Below, one piece after another: positions 49,094-62,433 of a DNA stretch of 64,000 nucleotides. The notes under the pieces are model-generated. The model ran no database searches. It saw nothing but the letters and a program-made list of their open reading frames with translations, and was not told the DNA's origin. Origin of the DNA: Echinarachnius parma (Eukaryota; Echinodermata; Echinoidea; Clypeasteroida; Echinarachniidae). Each line of letters opens with the position of its first letter. The stretch's first letter is position 1. The position numbers were made by a program, and so were the translations under genes. The stretch is from positions 1 through 64,000 of the forward strand of contig JBAMJV010004365.1 of NCBI GenBank assembly GCA_037951105.1, written 5' to 3'.

Positions 49094-50896
49094 ACACATA
49101 CACTCATTGCCATTCACTTACGTGGTATGAACGTAAGGGAACCATGCACTACATCTTCCGAAAATTATGTTAACTTTACACAACCAAAGCATGAAAATTA
49201 TGCTTCACATTCATACTCTAAGAAACATGTTGAATGCATTAACTCACCATTTTACTCCTGATGGCACTTTAATTTGGGAAAATATTGGCAAAAAGGTAGA
49301 AATTAGCCCATTTTCGTAGATACATCAACGTATCAAGCCTCTTTCTAGCATGCTTCCTGTGTTATAATGGCGACTCAGTATTTTTCTGGTCCGAGTCAGA
49401 GTGCGCTCTCTACGCCACAATTACGTACATGCGAGACAATGCATTGCCTGGCGATGTTAGTTACGTGACGCTGGTCTCTTCGAGTGTTGACCATTCGAGA
49501 TCGGATGTTGATCTTCCATCAAGACGTTGACTATTAACGCCGTAATTATGTGAAGCCTGTCATCACGCTCTGCTACCAACATACATTCAAGTACGCTTTG
49601 TAAAAGACTAGTAAACGAACTTTCATGTTTACATGATATCGATATAGAGCTACCGTACCGCGCGATATGTTATGCCATAGCCAGCCATAGGTGGCGTGTG
49701 TACGCGGCCATTTCCTGCCAATTCCCGAAGGAAGCCGGAGTCACAAAATTTTCCCGCTGAAAATGCAGATTTGGTGAGTATAGCAGAACGTATTGTATTT
49801 GCATTTATATAATAACAAATAATAAAAAAGTGGCACAATCCATTCATGTATTGCTACAGCGCAAAAGAAGTGAGAAAGAGAAGGTATGTGAGAGAGAAAA
49901 AACGTAAAAGTTGCTTCGACCGCGATTAGCACTAGTGTAAGGTAAATGGTTCCCCCAGAACCATTGTACAGTGTAGATGTGGGTTAGGCCACATCTACAC
50001 TGTAAGATGGTTCTGTATATACATACAGTAACCATTTACCTTACACTAGTGCTTATCGTGGTCGAAGCTACCTTTCCGATTTTTCTCTCTCACATACCTT
50101 CTCTTTCTCACTTCTTTTGCGCTCCAGCTATATATAAATGGATAGTGCAACATTTGATCATTTTTTATTATACAAATTTTAATAAAAATACGTTCTGCTA
50201 TGCTCACCAAATCTGCATTTTCAGCGGAAAAATTTTGTGAGTCCGTCTTCCTTCGGAAATTGGCAGGAAAAGGCCGACTGTACACGCGCCAGCTATGGCT
50301 GGCTATGGCATAACCATGTAAACATGTGATAACATGTAAACATGAAAGTTCGTTCAACTAGTCTTTTACAAGGCGTAATCATTTAGTCACATGAATGTAT
50401 GTTGGTAGCAGAGCGTGATGACATTGGTTCACATAATTACGGCGTTAATAGTCAACGTCTTGATGGAAGATCAACATCCGATCTCGAATGGTCGACACTC
50501 GAAGAGAGTGCACAGTAGCAGCGTCACGTAACTAAACATCGCTATGCAATGCATTGTGTCGCATGTACGTAATTGCAGCGTAGCGAGCGCACTCGGACAC
50601 GAACCAGAAAAAACCGAGTCGCCATTACAACACAGTCAGCATGCTAGAAACGGGCATTCACGTCGACGTTAACGCGAAATTAGCTAAATTTACACATTTT
50701 GGACAAGAATTTTCATTTTGAAAGTTCCATCTGGAGTGAAATGGTGAGTTAATGCATAAAACAAATATATTAGCGCCTGATTGTGATCGATAATGGTGAT
50801 GATGCTGCTTACTGAAGTAGCATGATTTTGTGTAAGATGTGGTGCATGTCAACAGCACGTTCGAACACGTAAGTGAATGGCGATGAGTGTATGTGT
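49094..50896. mobile_element. Two head-to-head ~0.9-kb elements forming a large palindrome
   Basis: 49094-49980 and 49991-50896 are diverged inverse copies of one another, separated by GGGTTAGGCC. Each copy ends in CCACACATACACT and CCACATCTACACT, a short imperfect TIR. Both are flanked by the same GGGTTAGG token, as if inserted separately into a TTAGGG array or duplicating 8 bp. No lasting open frame. Confidence 0.65.
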
Positions 50897-50910
50897 GGGT
50901 TAGGCCTTGT

Positions 50911-51313
50911 TTAAAGGGACTTAGTAACATTGTCCAAATCCTCAAAATAAAATTTTAATTCTAGTGGTTCCTTTATACCTTGTTGTATTCGTATTAACAA
51001 TAAAATCATGGGACAGCTTTCGGTTTTTCAAATTTCCCTTTCATTACAAAGATATGTATGATTGAAGTATTCAGATAAGAAAATCTCCGGGCGAGATTTT
51101 CATCCCTGTACAAAGTGAATGCAGTGAGTTGGTGAATATCACTCTGCACCCAATATCACTTTGCATTTTCGCTCATTACTTCGCCATACATTGTCCATTT
51201 GACTTGAAATTTTCACACAATACCCTGTGGACATATGAGATAACAACAATATACATTGCATCAACCATTCATCAGTTTTTGCACATCTCAACAAAGTTAC
51301 TAGATCCCTTTAA
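50911..51313. mobile_element. TTAA-flanked MITE, family B, copy 3
   Basis: Ends TTAAAGGGACTTAGTAAC and TTACTAGATCCCTTTAA. Sits between two telomere-like tokens. Confidence 0.78.
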
Positions 51314-51418
51314 AGGGTTATAGGGTTAGGTTATATGTATACAGTATAGCAGTGGTGGGGCCTAATACACGATTATGCCAGGGCATGTAATTCGCACAAG
51401 GAATAAACAGGGGGAAAC

Positions 51419-52409
51419 CTAGATCGACAAATCTATCGCTTTCATGGCCTTTTTGACATTATTATTGTTATTTTCACTGTCGGCATTCTAGCGATAGACG
51501 CGACCGATACGCGGTGCCTTAAGAGGCAAGAACACCGTAGCTCTACAGTAAAAGTTACTTACGGAAAATCATTTTTTTTTGCACATAAAACACAACATAT
51601 TTAGTATTTTGAGCGACATTTGTAGCCCTATCAATACATTTAGGGCTGTTATAATACTTTAACTCACCGATCTCGTGTGTCACTATACATGTCATTCTAT
51701 AATTACGGCGAATTGTGAGATTTTCCACAATTTTCCATCACTCTTCGTCGGTCTTTCGCCGTTCAAACTGCCGTTATCGTACACAGATGCAATAATTACG
51801 GTATCGCTAGCGTGCACAAAAAAAAAAAAAAAAAAAAAAAACGACGCAAAATTAAAATGAGTTATTTGACTTGACAAACTGTTACCGCTACCGAATAATT
51901 ATTGGAATCACTGGCCCACAATTATTTGCTAAAAATGTAGCGGTAACAGTTTGTCAAGTCAAATAACTCATTTTAATTTTGCGTCGTTTTTTTTTTTTTT
52001 TTTTTTTTTTGTGCACGCTAGCGATACCGTAATTATTGCATCTGTGTACGATAACGGCAGTTTGAACGGCGAAAGACCGACGAAGAGTGATGGAAAATTG
52101 TGGAAAATCTCACAATTCGCCGTAATTATAGAATGACATGTATAGTGACACACGAGATCGGTGAGTTAAAGTATTATAACAGCCCTAAATGTATTGATAG
52201 GGCTACAAATGTCGCTCAAAATACTAAATATGTTGTGTTTTATGTGCAAAAAAAAATGATTTTCCGTAAGTAACTTTTACTGTAGAGCTACGGTGTTCTT
52301 GCCTCTTAAGGCACCGCGTATCGGTCGCGTCTATCGCTAGAATGCCGACAGTGAAAATAACAATAATAATGTCAAAAAGGCCATGAAAGCGATAGATTTG
52401 TCGATCTAG
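51419..52409. repeat. Near-perfect palindrome, 472-bp arms, 47-bp spacer
   Basis: Arms 51419-51890 and 51938-52409 mirror each other about 51914 with no indel that I can detect, including the A run (T in the other arm). No long coding frame. The arm sequence is related to 43250-43440. Confidence 0.92.
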
Positions 52410-53799
52410 GGGAAACCCTACCTTACGTTTCCATGTAGGATAAGATGTGGGTACCTGTATAAATGGGGATGGGGAGGCGCGCCCGTACGGGAGGCGATTC
52501 GGGGGGTTGAAGCTTATGCACAGAACCATACACAGATATGCATACGTGGGACGAGGTTAAGATCTCTGCGACGTTCGTGAACCAAACTTCACAGCATTTT
52601 GAAATTAAATGAAAGTAATATAATTGAAATAGAAGGTAATTCTTCATTTTAGGGGGATCACACTCACATCACACAAATGGGCAAACAAAAATACAAACAA
52701 AAATACTCACGAATGGTCTATATTGTGGAGGTCGCGATCGCTCGACGGAATGCTCAATCAACCAACCACAATCAGTAATTTACAAACAATTAATATATAT
52801 ACAAAACCAACGAACGTTGAGGGCGTATAACACTTGCGTGTTGCCTCGAGGAAGGTCAACTCGAATTATTTTTTGTGACCACTTGAAGGGCGCCCCAGTT
52901 GGCAGTACACATTTTCGGTAGATTGTAGATTTGATACACAAACCAAAAGTCCGATTTTGTACAGATTGACACTTAATATATGAACAAAAATTGACATTTC
53001 ATCAATATGTGAAATGTAACCAAAATCGGTCATTCCAATTATTTTTTTAATAAATGAAGTTACACCGGCATTCCAAAGTTATTACACATATTTGGCATTC
53101 CAACTTTGTGTACAAATAACATTAGTGACCGAGCCTTGCGATAGCAGACGACAACATTACAGAACGCAACGGCGGAATCCAACTTTCACAAATAGTAAGT
53201 CGATTTTATTTTTAAATGCTATAATACATTGTACCATATTTTGTAGATTGTGTCTAAAAGATAATAAACGTTACTGCCGTTAGTGTAATTTGTATCTTGT
53301 CATCATGTCGACCGTTTGATTGAAATATTAATATCATATGTAAGCTTGTGAGTTCTTTATTAATTTGAAAGAAATAAAAATCAATGACAATGTCAATGCA
53401 AATGCCAATGGCATGCCAATGGAAGTGGAACTGGGGCGCGGCTGAAATAGATCGACAAATATTTTGTTTGTGTGGCATCTTTTTACATTTAATTTCAGTC
53501 TCTTACTGCCGGTCATTCTAACTGAAATAACCAGTAAAATAGGCCATGAAAACGATTCGTTTTGTCGATCTAAGACTGGATACGAATAATGGATAGCAAC
53601 CAAGTACTCAACTTCTTAAGACTAAGTAGGTAACTTCAGCTTTACCGGCTTTGCATTTGTCGGTGGGCTAGAACTAGAAGTGAGCCACGCCGGTCATGAC
53701 GGCAGGCGAAACTGTTGGGCGTCCCTCTCTCATCCTCGGCTTCTCTGGCCGGCTCGACTCGGCCTTAAAACGATTGTTTGCTATCTACCTTAGATAAGC

Positions 53800-54911
53800 C
53801 AAGAACCGGAATTATGTTTAATCACAATAGAGAGATCAGAGATCAGATGTCCTATTTCAATGATTCATTACATGGACAAATTGATTTTTTATTGTGGTCC
53901 TGAGACCTGACTCCTGGCGTCCTGCCTAATTAATTTAATTACATTTTAATTTTAGTTTAATTTTTTTTTTAAAGATTCCAAGAGTGAGACTGAGCCTGGT
54001 CCTGGCTAATTTTTTTCTTCCAACCACTGCATTGGCATTCAAATTGTGCTACAGTACAAGCTATGCCAGCTCTTATTACTGGCTTACTGCCTTACTTAGT
54101 TTACTTAACTCTGATCATCTTATGTGTCTTGAGTCACCAAACCAGGACCAGGTCCAGGGCCAGCAAGCGCCCTGCGAAACACATGCCAGCCCCAGACTGG
54201 AAAGCATTATTTCACATTTTTATCTGGTGCTCTTTTTCAACCCCTGACACTGTTTGCACGTTTATGATGTATCGTTTGTAGCCCATTCTAAATCATTGAT
54301 TGATGACAATACAAAATGATGGACCAAGAAATGTCTAATTATAAATTACTTTTCAAGGATTTTTACTCAATAACTGGCTCTTGACTGAAAAGTAAATGTA
54401 GTTGAGTAGTTGACCTAAACATCAGTTTAAACCCTAACACTACAGTCAATAAATTAATTTTACATTTTCCGCCCATGATTTTGTAACTGAGACTTTACAG
54501 GAGCTCATTTGTCATTTCACTGTTTTCATGGGCTAATTACTAATTTGCACTCTCTGAACAGATGTATTTTTTACTATTTTGGTCCAGAATTTTCACTACA
54601 CATCAAGCTGGTGTTCTCAACAATATATTTGAACATGTTAGTGAAATTAAGTGAATATTTTTTCTTATGAATGTTATATTTTCTTTCATTATTTTGAGGA
54701 TGTGGTTCAACAAGGTCTGGCGACTGATGATAGTCTGGTGTTACCAGGTGTTACTTCAGGATTACTTATCTGCCGGTTCTCTTCTCGCTATATGCACAGC
54801 TAGTCAGTCAGCTATCCACAGGTATTCTTTGTACTATAATTTAATCATCCCACTCATTTATGTGCAGGAATTTTTTTTTTTAGAGGTTAGCTTTTTCCCC
54901 GTGATTTATAA
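53800..54911. other. Interior of the 7-kb segment, no gene recognised
   Basis: AT-rich with CCAGGACCAGG low-complexity text. The short frame near 54690-54793 has no known domain. Confidence 0.4.
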
Positions 54912-55456
54912 TTAAAGGGGTAGTTTAGTTTTGGTAGAGAGGGCGCTGCACATCACAATTTTTTTGTGAGGTAATGAAAAACTGAGTGTCGAATTTGAGA
55001 GAACGTGCTATTTTAATGGCAGAATAAACTTTATTTGGTCAAAATCGACCCAGAAACGGCTGAAATATCAATAAATATATCTGACCATATAATTATTTGA
55101 GGCCCAAATAATTAGATGGTTTTTTCCAAAAATAAAAAAAATGCTTGCACTTTTTTAAAAATTGTCAAAAGCATTTTTTAAATAGTTGTTGATGATCTCT
55201 CTATTTAATCATTGTTTCAATAAAACATCGCATGCATAATTTTGTATGAAAAATGGTTGAAACCAATGCCTTTTTAGAAAGCGCCCTCTTGTGTTTTAAT
55301 GGCTCTTTTTGAATGATAACGGGTTTTTTTTACTTAGTCGTTTGTAATTTTGTATACCTTTCGAGCATGGTGGAGTTATAACTATTAGTTTATAATGTTA
55401 CTGTCCAGGTTTGGTTACTAAAGTTCAGCCTTACCAAAACTGTACTACCCCTTTAA
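54912..55456 (-). mobile_element. TTAA-flanked MITE, family A, full copy
   Basis: Ends TTAAAGGGGTAGTTTAG and ACTGTACTACCCCTTTAA, 545 bp, inverse to the copy at 38528. Nested in the 7-kb segment. Confidence 0.85.
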
Positions 55457-55922
55457 GTATTAATTTGGACAAGAGGAATAATGAAAAGGCCATTCAAGTT
55501 TTTCTTTTTATACTTGATGAATTCATTATTGGTATTATACAACTTAAATATCTCAGAGATCAACTTCTCAATGAATGTATTTGTTGGCTTGTGTCAATGA
55601 ATGATTAAAGTTATCTAAATAAATCAAACACATTTCTTCATTTTGTTCAAAATCATTTGTCGCATTTCTATTCAATTTATTTGCATGTTTTGGTAATTTT
55701 TGTTGATAACTTTTATTACTCTACATGCTTTTTGAGGACAAGACAATTTATTTGAAAGTTTATAGTAGTATTAACTCATTCAGGACTGTTCCCGAAAATA
55801 CTCCAGCTGTTGTTTATGGAGAATATGTTTTTATCAAAATCAACTGTCTTTAAATGGGCTGAAAGTGCAATAGCTATTAGTCTAACATTCTTTCTCTGTT
55901 TGTGTTTGCATTATTTAATTAC

Positions 55923-56028
55923 AGATCTTCGGACTATAGGAGCATGACAGATCACCATGGATGTTACGTGGTAGTGTTCACAAGCAATGGACAAGCCATA
56001 GACTTTAAAGACTACCTTAACATTTGAA
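55923..56028 (+). other. Exon-like open stretch of unknown identity
   Basis: Follows an AG at 55921-55922 and reads SSDYRSMTDHHGCYVVVFTS... to a stop at 56026-56028 (DYLNI). I do not recognise it. It could be the last exon of an unidentified transcript inside the 7-kb segment, or chance. Confidence 0.2.
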
Positions 56029-56250
56029 GATGTGAATATGATGAAAGTATGCAATATACGTCTATGGCCTGGAGCAAAACAGATTCATTAATTCAATGAA
56101 GTAAGTAACAGAATCAGAGTTATGTTAGTTTTGTTGGTTTACAAAATAATACATAATCATTTGCTGTTAGAGCTGTTCATATTTCATCAAGAAGAGGGGA
56201 TGATCCATGAATGATGTGTTTAAATAGTTGCCAGCTTCTAGAATTTGGTA

Positions 56251-56435
56251 TTACAGTGAAATCTCTTTATAACGAGCACCTCAGACCCACTGAATTTACT
56301 GTGTTATTTTACATATCTCATTGTATCAGGGCTTTACAAAAAAGAAAAATACAAACCACCTGGACCTGTCAAATAACCGTGCTATATCAGGTACCTCGTT
56401 ATAATGGAGTTTGCTATAAAGAGGTTCCACTGTAA
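56251..56435. mobile_element. TACAGTGGA-ended MITE, copy 3
   Basis: Ends TTACAGTGAAATCTCTTTAT and ATAAAGAGGTTCCACTGTAA, 185 bp. The best preserved copy. A partial relative is at about 56998-57120. Confidence 0.75.
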
Positions 56436-57120
56436 CAAAATTAGGCATTCCTAATTCCTTTAAATCCAAACATATGGGAACTGATCAGAATGAATTAATT
56501 TAATGAAAGTGAGCAAAGAAAATAGGCTTATGATTCTGCCTGAGACCTCTCAATTGCTTTTAATGTGTTCTAACCCACACTGAGCTAGAATGCATTTCAT
56601 AGTGATACTTTCCTGAACCCTTCTAGCATGTGTATTGAGGAATTTTAAAAGGAGTGCTATGTAGCTCAGAGGTTATAAGACTTGATTAGAGCATGACATC
56701 GCACTAATTGATGTCTTTTTATGATGTCATTTTAGTTGGTGAAATTTTAACATTTGCAGTGATTAAAGAATTAAAATAATGCAAGAAAAATTATCTTTCC
56801 GTAATCTAATTGTCTAACCCTCAGGCTCATTTCTTTTATAATTTTGAATCTATATTATAGATTTTATTTTCCTCATGGTCAAGTTGAAAGAAAAATTATA
56901 AAATTGCCCTATAACACCACAAAATTGATTGAATCACTTTCATTGTATGCAAAACCTAAATAGATGTAATATTTTGTTTGTGAACATTGATCATTACTAC
57001 AGTGGAACCTATTTACAACTAGACCTGTTATCACATAAGTTACCTGATATAGTGAGGTAATTGCTTTAAGCCCAAGGCTATCTGATATAAAGAGCTAAGT
57101 TCAGTGGACCCATCATGCTC

Positions 57121-59050
57121 GTTTCACTTTACAGCATGTTTCACCTTTGCAAGGTTTCACTTTACAGAATGGTAAAAGATCTTAGTACACACAGACTGAT
57201 GAAATGGCTGTTACAACCTTTTGTTATTTCAAGATCTGAATTTTAAAAATGTTCCCCAAACAGGTATTTTCTGTAGTATTATTAGGGTCTGTAGTCCAGA
57301 CTAGTTGCAGTCTAGACAATTCTAGATTTGCCTAACTGTGAATGTAGGTCAAACAATGACCTGTTGTTGTACTTGTATAAAACAACATAAATTATGTAGA
57401 CTGCATTGTACATGTGATGTGCATGGGGTGCATGCATAGCTATAATAGGCATGCACTTTCTGTATACAACCAGAGTGTATAACCAGTGTTTACATAACAT
57501 GCTGATATTCATTCCATCATGTGTGAGCTGCTGAGTTAACATTTATATACTCTCCCAATGAATTCAATAAACGATGCATGAAAGAATGCCTCCTAAACAG
57601 AACCTAATGGTGCGATGTGTCATTATTGGTGGTTTAGACAACCTGCCTTCAATTTACCACAACATGCAAACATTACATTTTCAAGCCCTAACCTTCTCAG
57701 GCTAGCTTTAAAAAAACATTTCTTTCATATTATCTCTCAACAATTTGCTCCGGCAAAGTTTCAAAAAGAGGACAGCATCTTTAAATCTATTCGACTCTCA
57801 CTCATTCATTTTGTTTAAAGTCAAATTATAATCATATTACAAACTTGGTCTTGGTGTGCAGATAAATAGATTCATGTAAATGCCACATGTTTCTCAATGA
57901 ACTGTTTACTTTCATTTGTTTACTTGCATCCATCTACAATTTTCAATATTGTAAACAAAATAATCAATGAAATATTATAATTCAAGAAAAAATCTTATTA
58001 GCCTACTTTGGTATCTAATTTTTATTTCTTATTTTTAGAATGAAGCTAAATGAGAGACATTTGTTATTTTGTTGGCACACTGATTGTGGTGATAATGGTT
58101 AGTGGATGATGTTGAGTGTCCCTGACTGGAGAGCTATCTTCTTAACTAACAGGGTGTATGAAGTGTGGCATATTTTCCCCTTTAGGTCAGGATACTTTTG
58201 TCAAGTCATTGAAGGACTTATGATCCCCTCCCTTTAAATGATTAGTTGAAAGATGGCTATGAGTGATGGTGATTGAAGAAATTTATTACGGTAAATTATT
58301 TTGTTTTGATAAATATGGTTCATAATCTTGAAGCCTGATGCTGCTTTGTATTAAAAGAGGAATAAGAAATGTACATCTACATCACTAGAATATAAAGGCT
58401 TGATTCTGGACCACCCCCTTCCTTTCCCCAAATGATGAGAAAAAATGGTAGTACTATGCCAGTTTCCTTTTACGCTGCATTCTTTTTTCTTTTTTTTTTT
58501 GAGTCCCTGGATTAAATATTTACAAAATAATTAGTAGGCCTATAGGCATTAAACCCTCTTACACCTACAATGTTGATGCAGGCATGGCTGGCTAGCTGTA
58601 TGTCCATACATGTATGCATTTGGATTTTAGTCTTTCATAACCCCCCCCCCCCCCCCCCCTAAACAAAAATGCAATTTGCACATGATTTGAGTTGACTTTT
58701 TTATTTTTGCAAACCAGATCCCATTTCAATGTATTTAACTATGGTCAATCTAGTTACTACCCAAAAAAGGGCTTAGACCTATCTATAGGGCCTACCCTAT
58801 AGCCTGCCTAGGCTATGTCTATTAAAGCTAGAAATTTCTTTTTTTAACTTGACCAACAAAAACAGGTATCAAATTCAAGCGAGTAAAAAGGGTCCAATAC
58901 AAAACTCGAAGATTGAGGTGAAATCTCCAAGAACAAGACCAAGTGACATGATTTGGGTTGAAATTTACAAAGTACAAACTTAATCTCCTTCAATAATGAT
59001 ACAAAGTAGGCCATACATTATATAAGGTAGAAATAAAACCACCGCTTTCA
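57121..59050. other. No gene seen
   Basis: AT-rich, with a poly-C run near 58640 and GACCGAGAC-type low complexity beginning near 58920. Confidence 0.5.
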
Positions 59051-59926
59051 AACCAACCAAGACCGAGACGGGACCGAGACGGGACCGAGACCGACTGCAC
59101 GAAGATGAGCTAGCGTCGAGTCAGAGCCGGAGCAGAAGCCGTGAATGAGCGGGGGACTCCTAGCCTCGCATGCCGCCGACTCGACTGGCGTAGCTCACTC
59201 TCAGACACCGTAGTCACTTGCCGGTCACTATGGAACGGTAGGCCGTTTACAATGGGCAAGAGGAAGTCGCAAATTTGTTTTAAATAAAGTCCATTAATGT
59301 GCTTAATCGACAGAGTCTAGTTCAAATGACGTTCTACGCTAACGTTAGTTAATTATCCTAAGTTTAAGACAGGAATAAATAGCATACAAATAAAATCCCG
59401 ACATTTTGAGAATGCTCGTTGTTGTCGTCTGCTAATCTCGATATGTCAGCCTCACTCACAAACGTTTTGTACACACACTGTTTGACTGACAAAAATTGTG
59501 ATATCATGAAAATGCCGATGCGGTTTCTTTTAATAAGACTGATGATTAGAATGAGCGATTTTTTAAAAACTTTCACACATTGATGAAATGTCAAACAAAA
59601 TTATATATTTAGTGTCAATCTCTACAAAATCGGACTTCTATTTTATTTATCAAATCTACAATCTACCGAAAATGTGTACTGCCAACTGGGGCGCCCTTCA
59701 AAAAGGTCACAAAAAGTAATTCGCGATTCCTCATAGACTGCGTGTATAACAAAATACGAGTTGTCCTTCCTGAAGGCAACACGGTCTCGTGTTTACCGCC
59801 CTCAACGTTCGTTGTACAAAACAAACAACAACAGCAGCATAACAAGAGTATAGTACATGTCCAAATGGCTCCCCCCTCTCGGTCGCTTCGCTCCCTCGAT
59901 CGCGCCGCGTCGTGGGGTCATCCATA

Positions 59927-60300
59927 ATTTTTTTTGGGGGGCCCCCCTCGAAAATCCTGTGTCCGCCACTGCCCCCCCCCCCCCCCCCCCCCACACTGAG
60001 AGGGGTTCTCAACCAATGGTCTTGGTCTCGGCCTCGAACAATTTTGACAGACCGTAGTCTCGGTCTGTCTCGAAAATTTTGAAGGTACTTGGTCTCGGCT
60101 TCAAAAATTGTCTATGGACACCCCCTCCCCCCCCCCCCCCCCCCCCAATTAGAGGGGTTCTCAACCAATGGTCTTGGTCACGGCCTCGAAAATTGTTGAC
60201 GGACCGTGGTCTCGGTCTCGAAAATGTTGAAGGTACTTGGTTTCGGCTTCGAAAATTTTACAAAATAACCCCCCCCCCCCCCTTGAAAAAATCCTGGGTA
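59927..60300 (+). repeat. 153-bp tandem repeat with poly-C runs
   Basis: Two units starting GAGGGGTTCTCAACCAATGG at about 60000 and 60153. Each is preceded by a long C run and filled with GGTCTCGG words. A third C run follows near 60270. Confidence 0.8.
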
Positions 60301-61198
60301 CGCCACTGCGCCTGTATCTTCATCCTACGTATTGTGTTGTTTTGCCCTGAAAATAACACGTGCATTTGCGTCAATGACTACCTAATGATGCCAGAAAAGG
60401 TAATTAATAGGCCTATCTATTTTCTGTAGATTCATGAGATTTGTCCATTTTTTGGGGTTCCCTCCGGCATTGTCGGGAAATCTTGAATGGATACAGTTTT
60501 CAAATTATTAACGTCATTTTTGTTTTACTCTTTTGTGCGTGCTTTTTGCAGTTATTCCATTTGGTATATCTGAGCCGATACACATTCATAAGTAATGCCA
60601 TGTGATTGGTATTTCGTTTTCACATATATATATACGTCACGTGTATGAAAGAAAAAGAGTAAACAAATTTGACGGAATGAAAATATTACACGAGTGAATT
60701 TGGTTTAATTTGCCAATTCTCACATCCCTTTCTTCAACTATTTTATATTCTATCATATTTGTATGGTGTGCTTCAAGTCACACTTGTTATCATTATTTCG
60801 TTTTGTTTTGTTTTATATGGCTTGCTCTTCCCTCTAATGAGTAGCCTACTTTTCTTATTCATAAACAAAGAACAGAATAATTACAGTCTAAATGAAAGAT
60901 AAAGTAAGAATAACTACCTTACATACATACATAAACATTTATATATAAATCAACTGTATATTCAATTCACTCCATAGAATAAAAAGAATGGAGGTTATAA
61001 AGGATAAAAGGAACTAAGTCCTGCTACCCCCCCCCCCCCCCCCAAACTTGGCCAAGAATTCCCCCATACCCACCATCGCACTGATCACAACGTCACACAA
61101 ACACACTCGCACACTCCATACATCAGACAATAAAACAAACCATCCAAATATGAAAATAACTAAAGAGAGGAGAAAACCCCAAACCTTAATAGAGTTTC
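60301..61198. other. No gene seen
   Basis: AT-rich with a C run near 61026. No supported feature. Confidence 0.5.
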
Positions 61199-61449
61199 CT
61201 ATACAGGGTGCCCCCCCCCCCCAAAAAAAAAAACGGAACGGGGCACTTCCCAAAATATAGTACCAAAATATTTATATCCATCGAATAGGGTGTTTTTTCC
61301 AATGAAAAACGATACCAAGAACAGTAATTTTGGTTGTGTAGTTTTTGTTTTAGGACGCTGTGAAAGACACCCTATCCGATGGACATAATACATTTGTTAC
61401 TATATTTTGGGAAGTGCCCCGTTCCGTTTTTTGGGGTCCACCCTGTATA
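61199..61449. mobile_element. Mariner-like MITE, 250 bp
   Basis: TIRs of about 50 bp (TATACAGGGTG at the left, CACCCTGTATA at the right; inner ACGGAACGGGGCACTTCCCA). TA at both borders and CAGGGTG tips fit Tc1/mariner. Confidence 0.8.
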
Positions 61450-61964
61450 ATCCAAGTAAAATACAATGAATAGCGAGATAAGATATAATGATCAAATTGC
61501 ATGTATTTTTGTTTTAATTGTTGTTCCCTTTTTTTTTTAAGTGTACCGCTATATCATTTGCCTTTTTTGATAGCTATTTATTTTGTTTTTCTTGTTAATA
61601 ATCCTATGGTAAATAATGTTCTGTATATTTCGTACAGAAGTATACCTTTTATTCTAGAGGAATACAAAGTATATACATGTATGCTTTTACAACAAAATAA
61701 TAGAGTTATACTATGTACATGTACTTGACTCTACATGATCTACCTGCCAATCCTACAAACATTAAAATCCAATCAGCATTCCTATTTTCAATCAAATCAA
61801 CTATTCGATTATATCTTGCCAACAATGTCGTTCTTAAATCAACACGTCAATCCCCGATGCGCACATTATATTATTGTTGGCGGTACTTTTTATCAAAATA
61901 TTTATACATCCGCCTAGATTTTAAATTTATTATTCACGTTCCTGTATATCCTAAAACTTGTAAT

Positions 61965-62060
61965 CTTATTTCAAACACACGCACACACCTGTACACGCAC
62001 ACATATCTAAGCATACAAATACAAACACATACACACACGCACACATACACACACATATCA
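61965..62060 (+). repeat. (CA)n-rich microsatellite
   Basis: Imperfect ACACAC and ATACACAC runs. Accounts for the overlapping chance frames here. Confidence 0.85.
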
Positions 62061-62433
62061 ACATAAGAAATTGAATAATCTGTCACGATAGTGTAAAAGT
62101 TGTTATTTGCATCACATGTTTTCATATAATAGTAAATACAAACATGTACAAGTTTAACATCATAAACACAGCGTTCAATCCAGTTGATAAAAAACACCTC
62201 AAATCAGTATTATCATTATATCCTCTTATTAATTACGTCTTAGATTATATAATATAAATCGTATGGTACATAGTTCACATTTGTTAATTGTTATTTGTAC
62301 AGAATAAAACGCATCACTTGTGTAACATGTTTTCATATACTACAGAGTGAGTCAGAAAAAAATGTCCCATCTTTTAAAAGTTGTCTTGTTTGAAGTATGA
62401 ACATTTAATAATGGATTTTATGATATGTCTTGG

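Larger units (their letters stand above)
52795..59822. mobile_element. 7-kb segment with long diverged terminal inverted repeats
   Basis: The left end (52795 to about 53780) and the right end (about 59060-59822) are inverse copies. They share AACGAACGTTGAGGGCG at the tips, GAAGGGCGCCCCAGTTGGCA, TCGGTAGATTGTAGATTTGA and further matches inward. The interior, about 5.2 kb, has only short frames and MITEs. Either a non-autonomous long-TIR element or an inverted duplication. Confidence 0.65.

Noticed and set aside
51675-52153. Four matching 61-residue frames
   Set aside because: They are mirror images produced by the palindrome and run through the A/T runs.
52795-59822. Polinton or other large virus-like element
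   Set aside because: Far shorter than that class, and I see no capsid, polymerase or integrase similarity.
59731-60429. Glycine- and proline-rich frames
   Set aside because: Created by poly-G/C runs and low-complexity GGTCTCGG repeats.
61713-62197. Overlapping frames on both strands
   Set aside because: Generated by a CA-rich microsatellite and AT-rich DNA.
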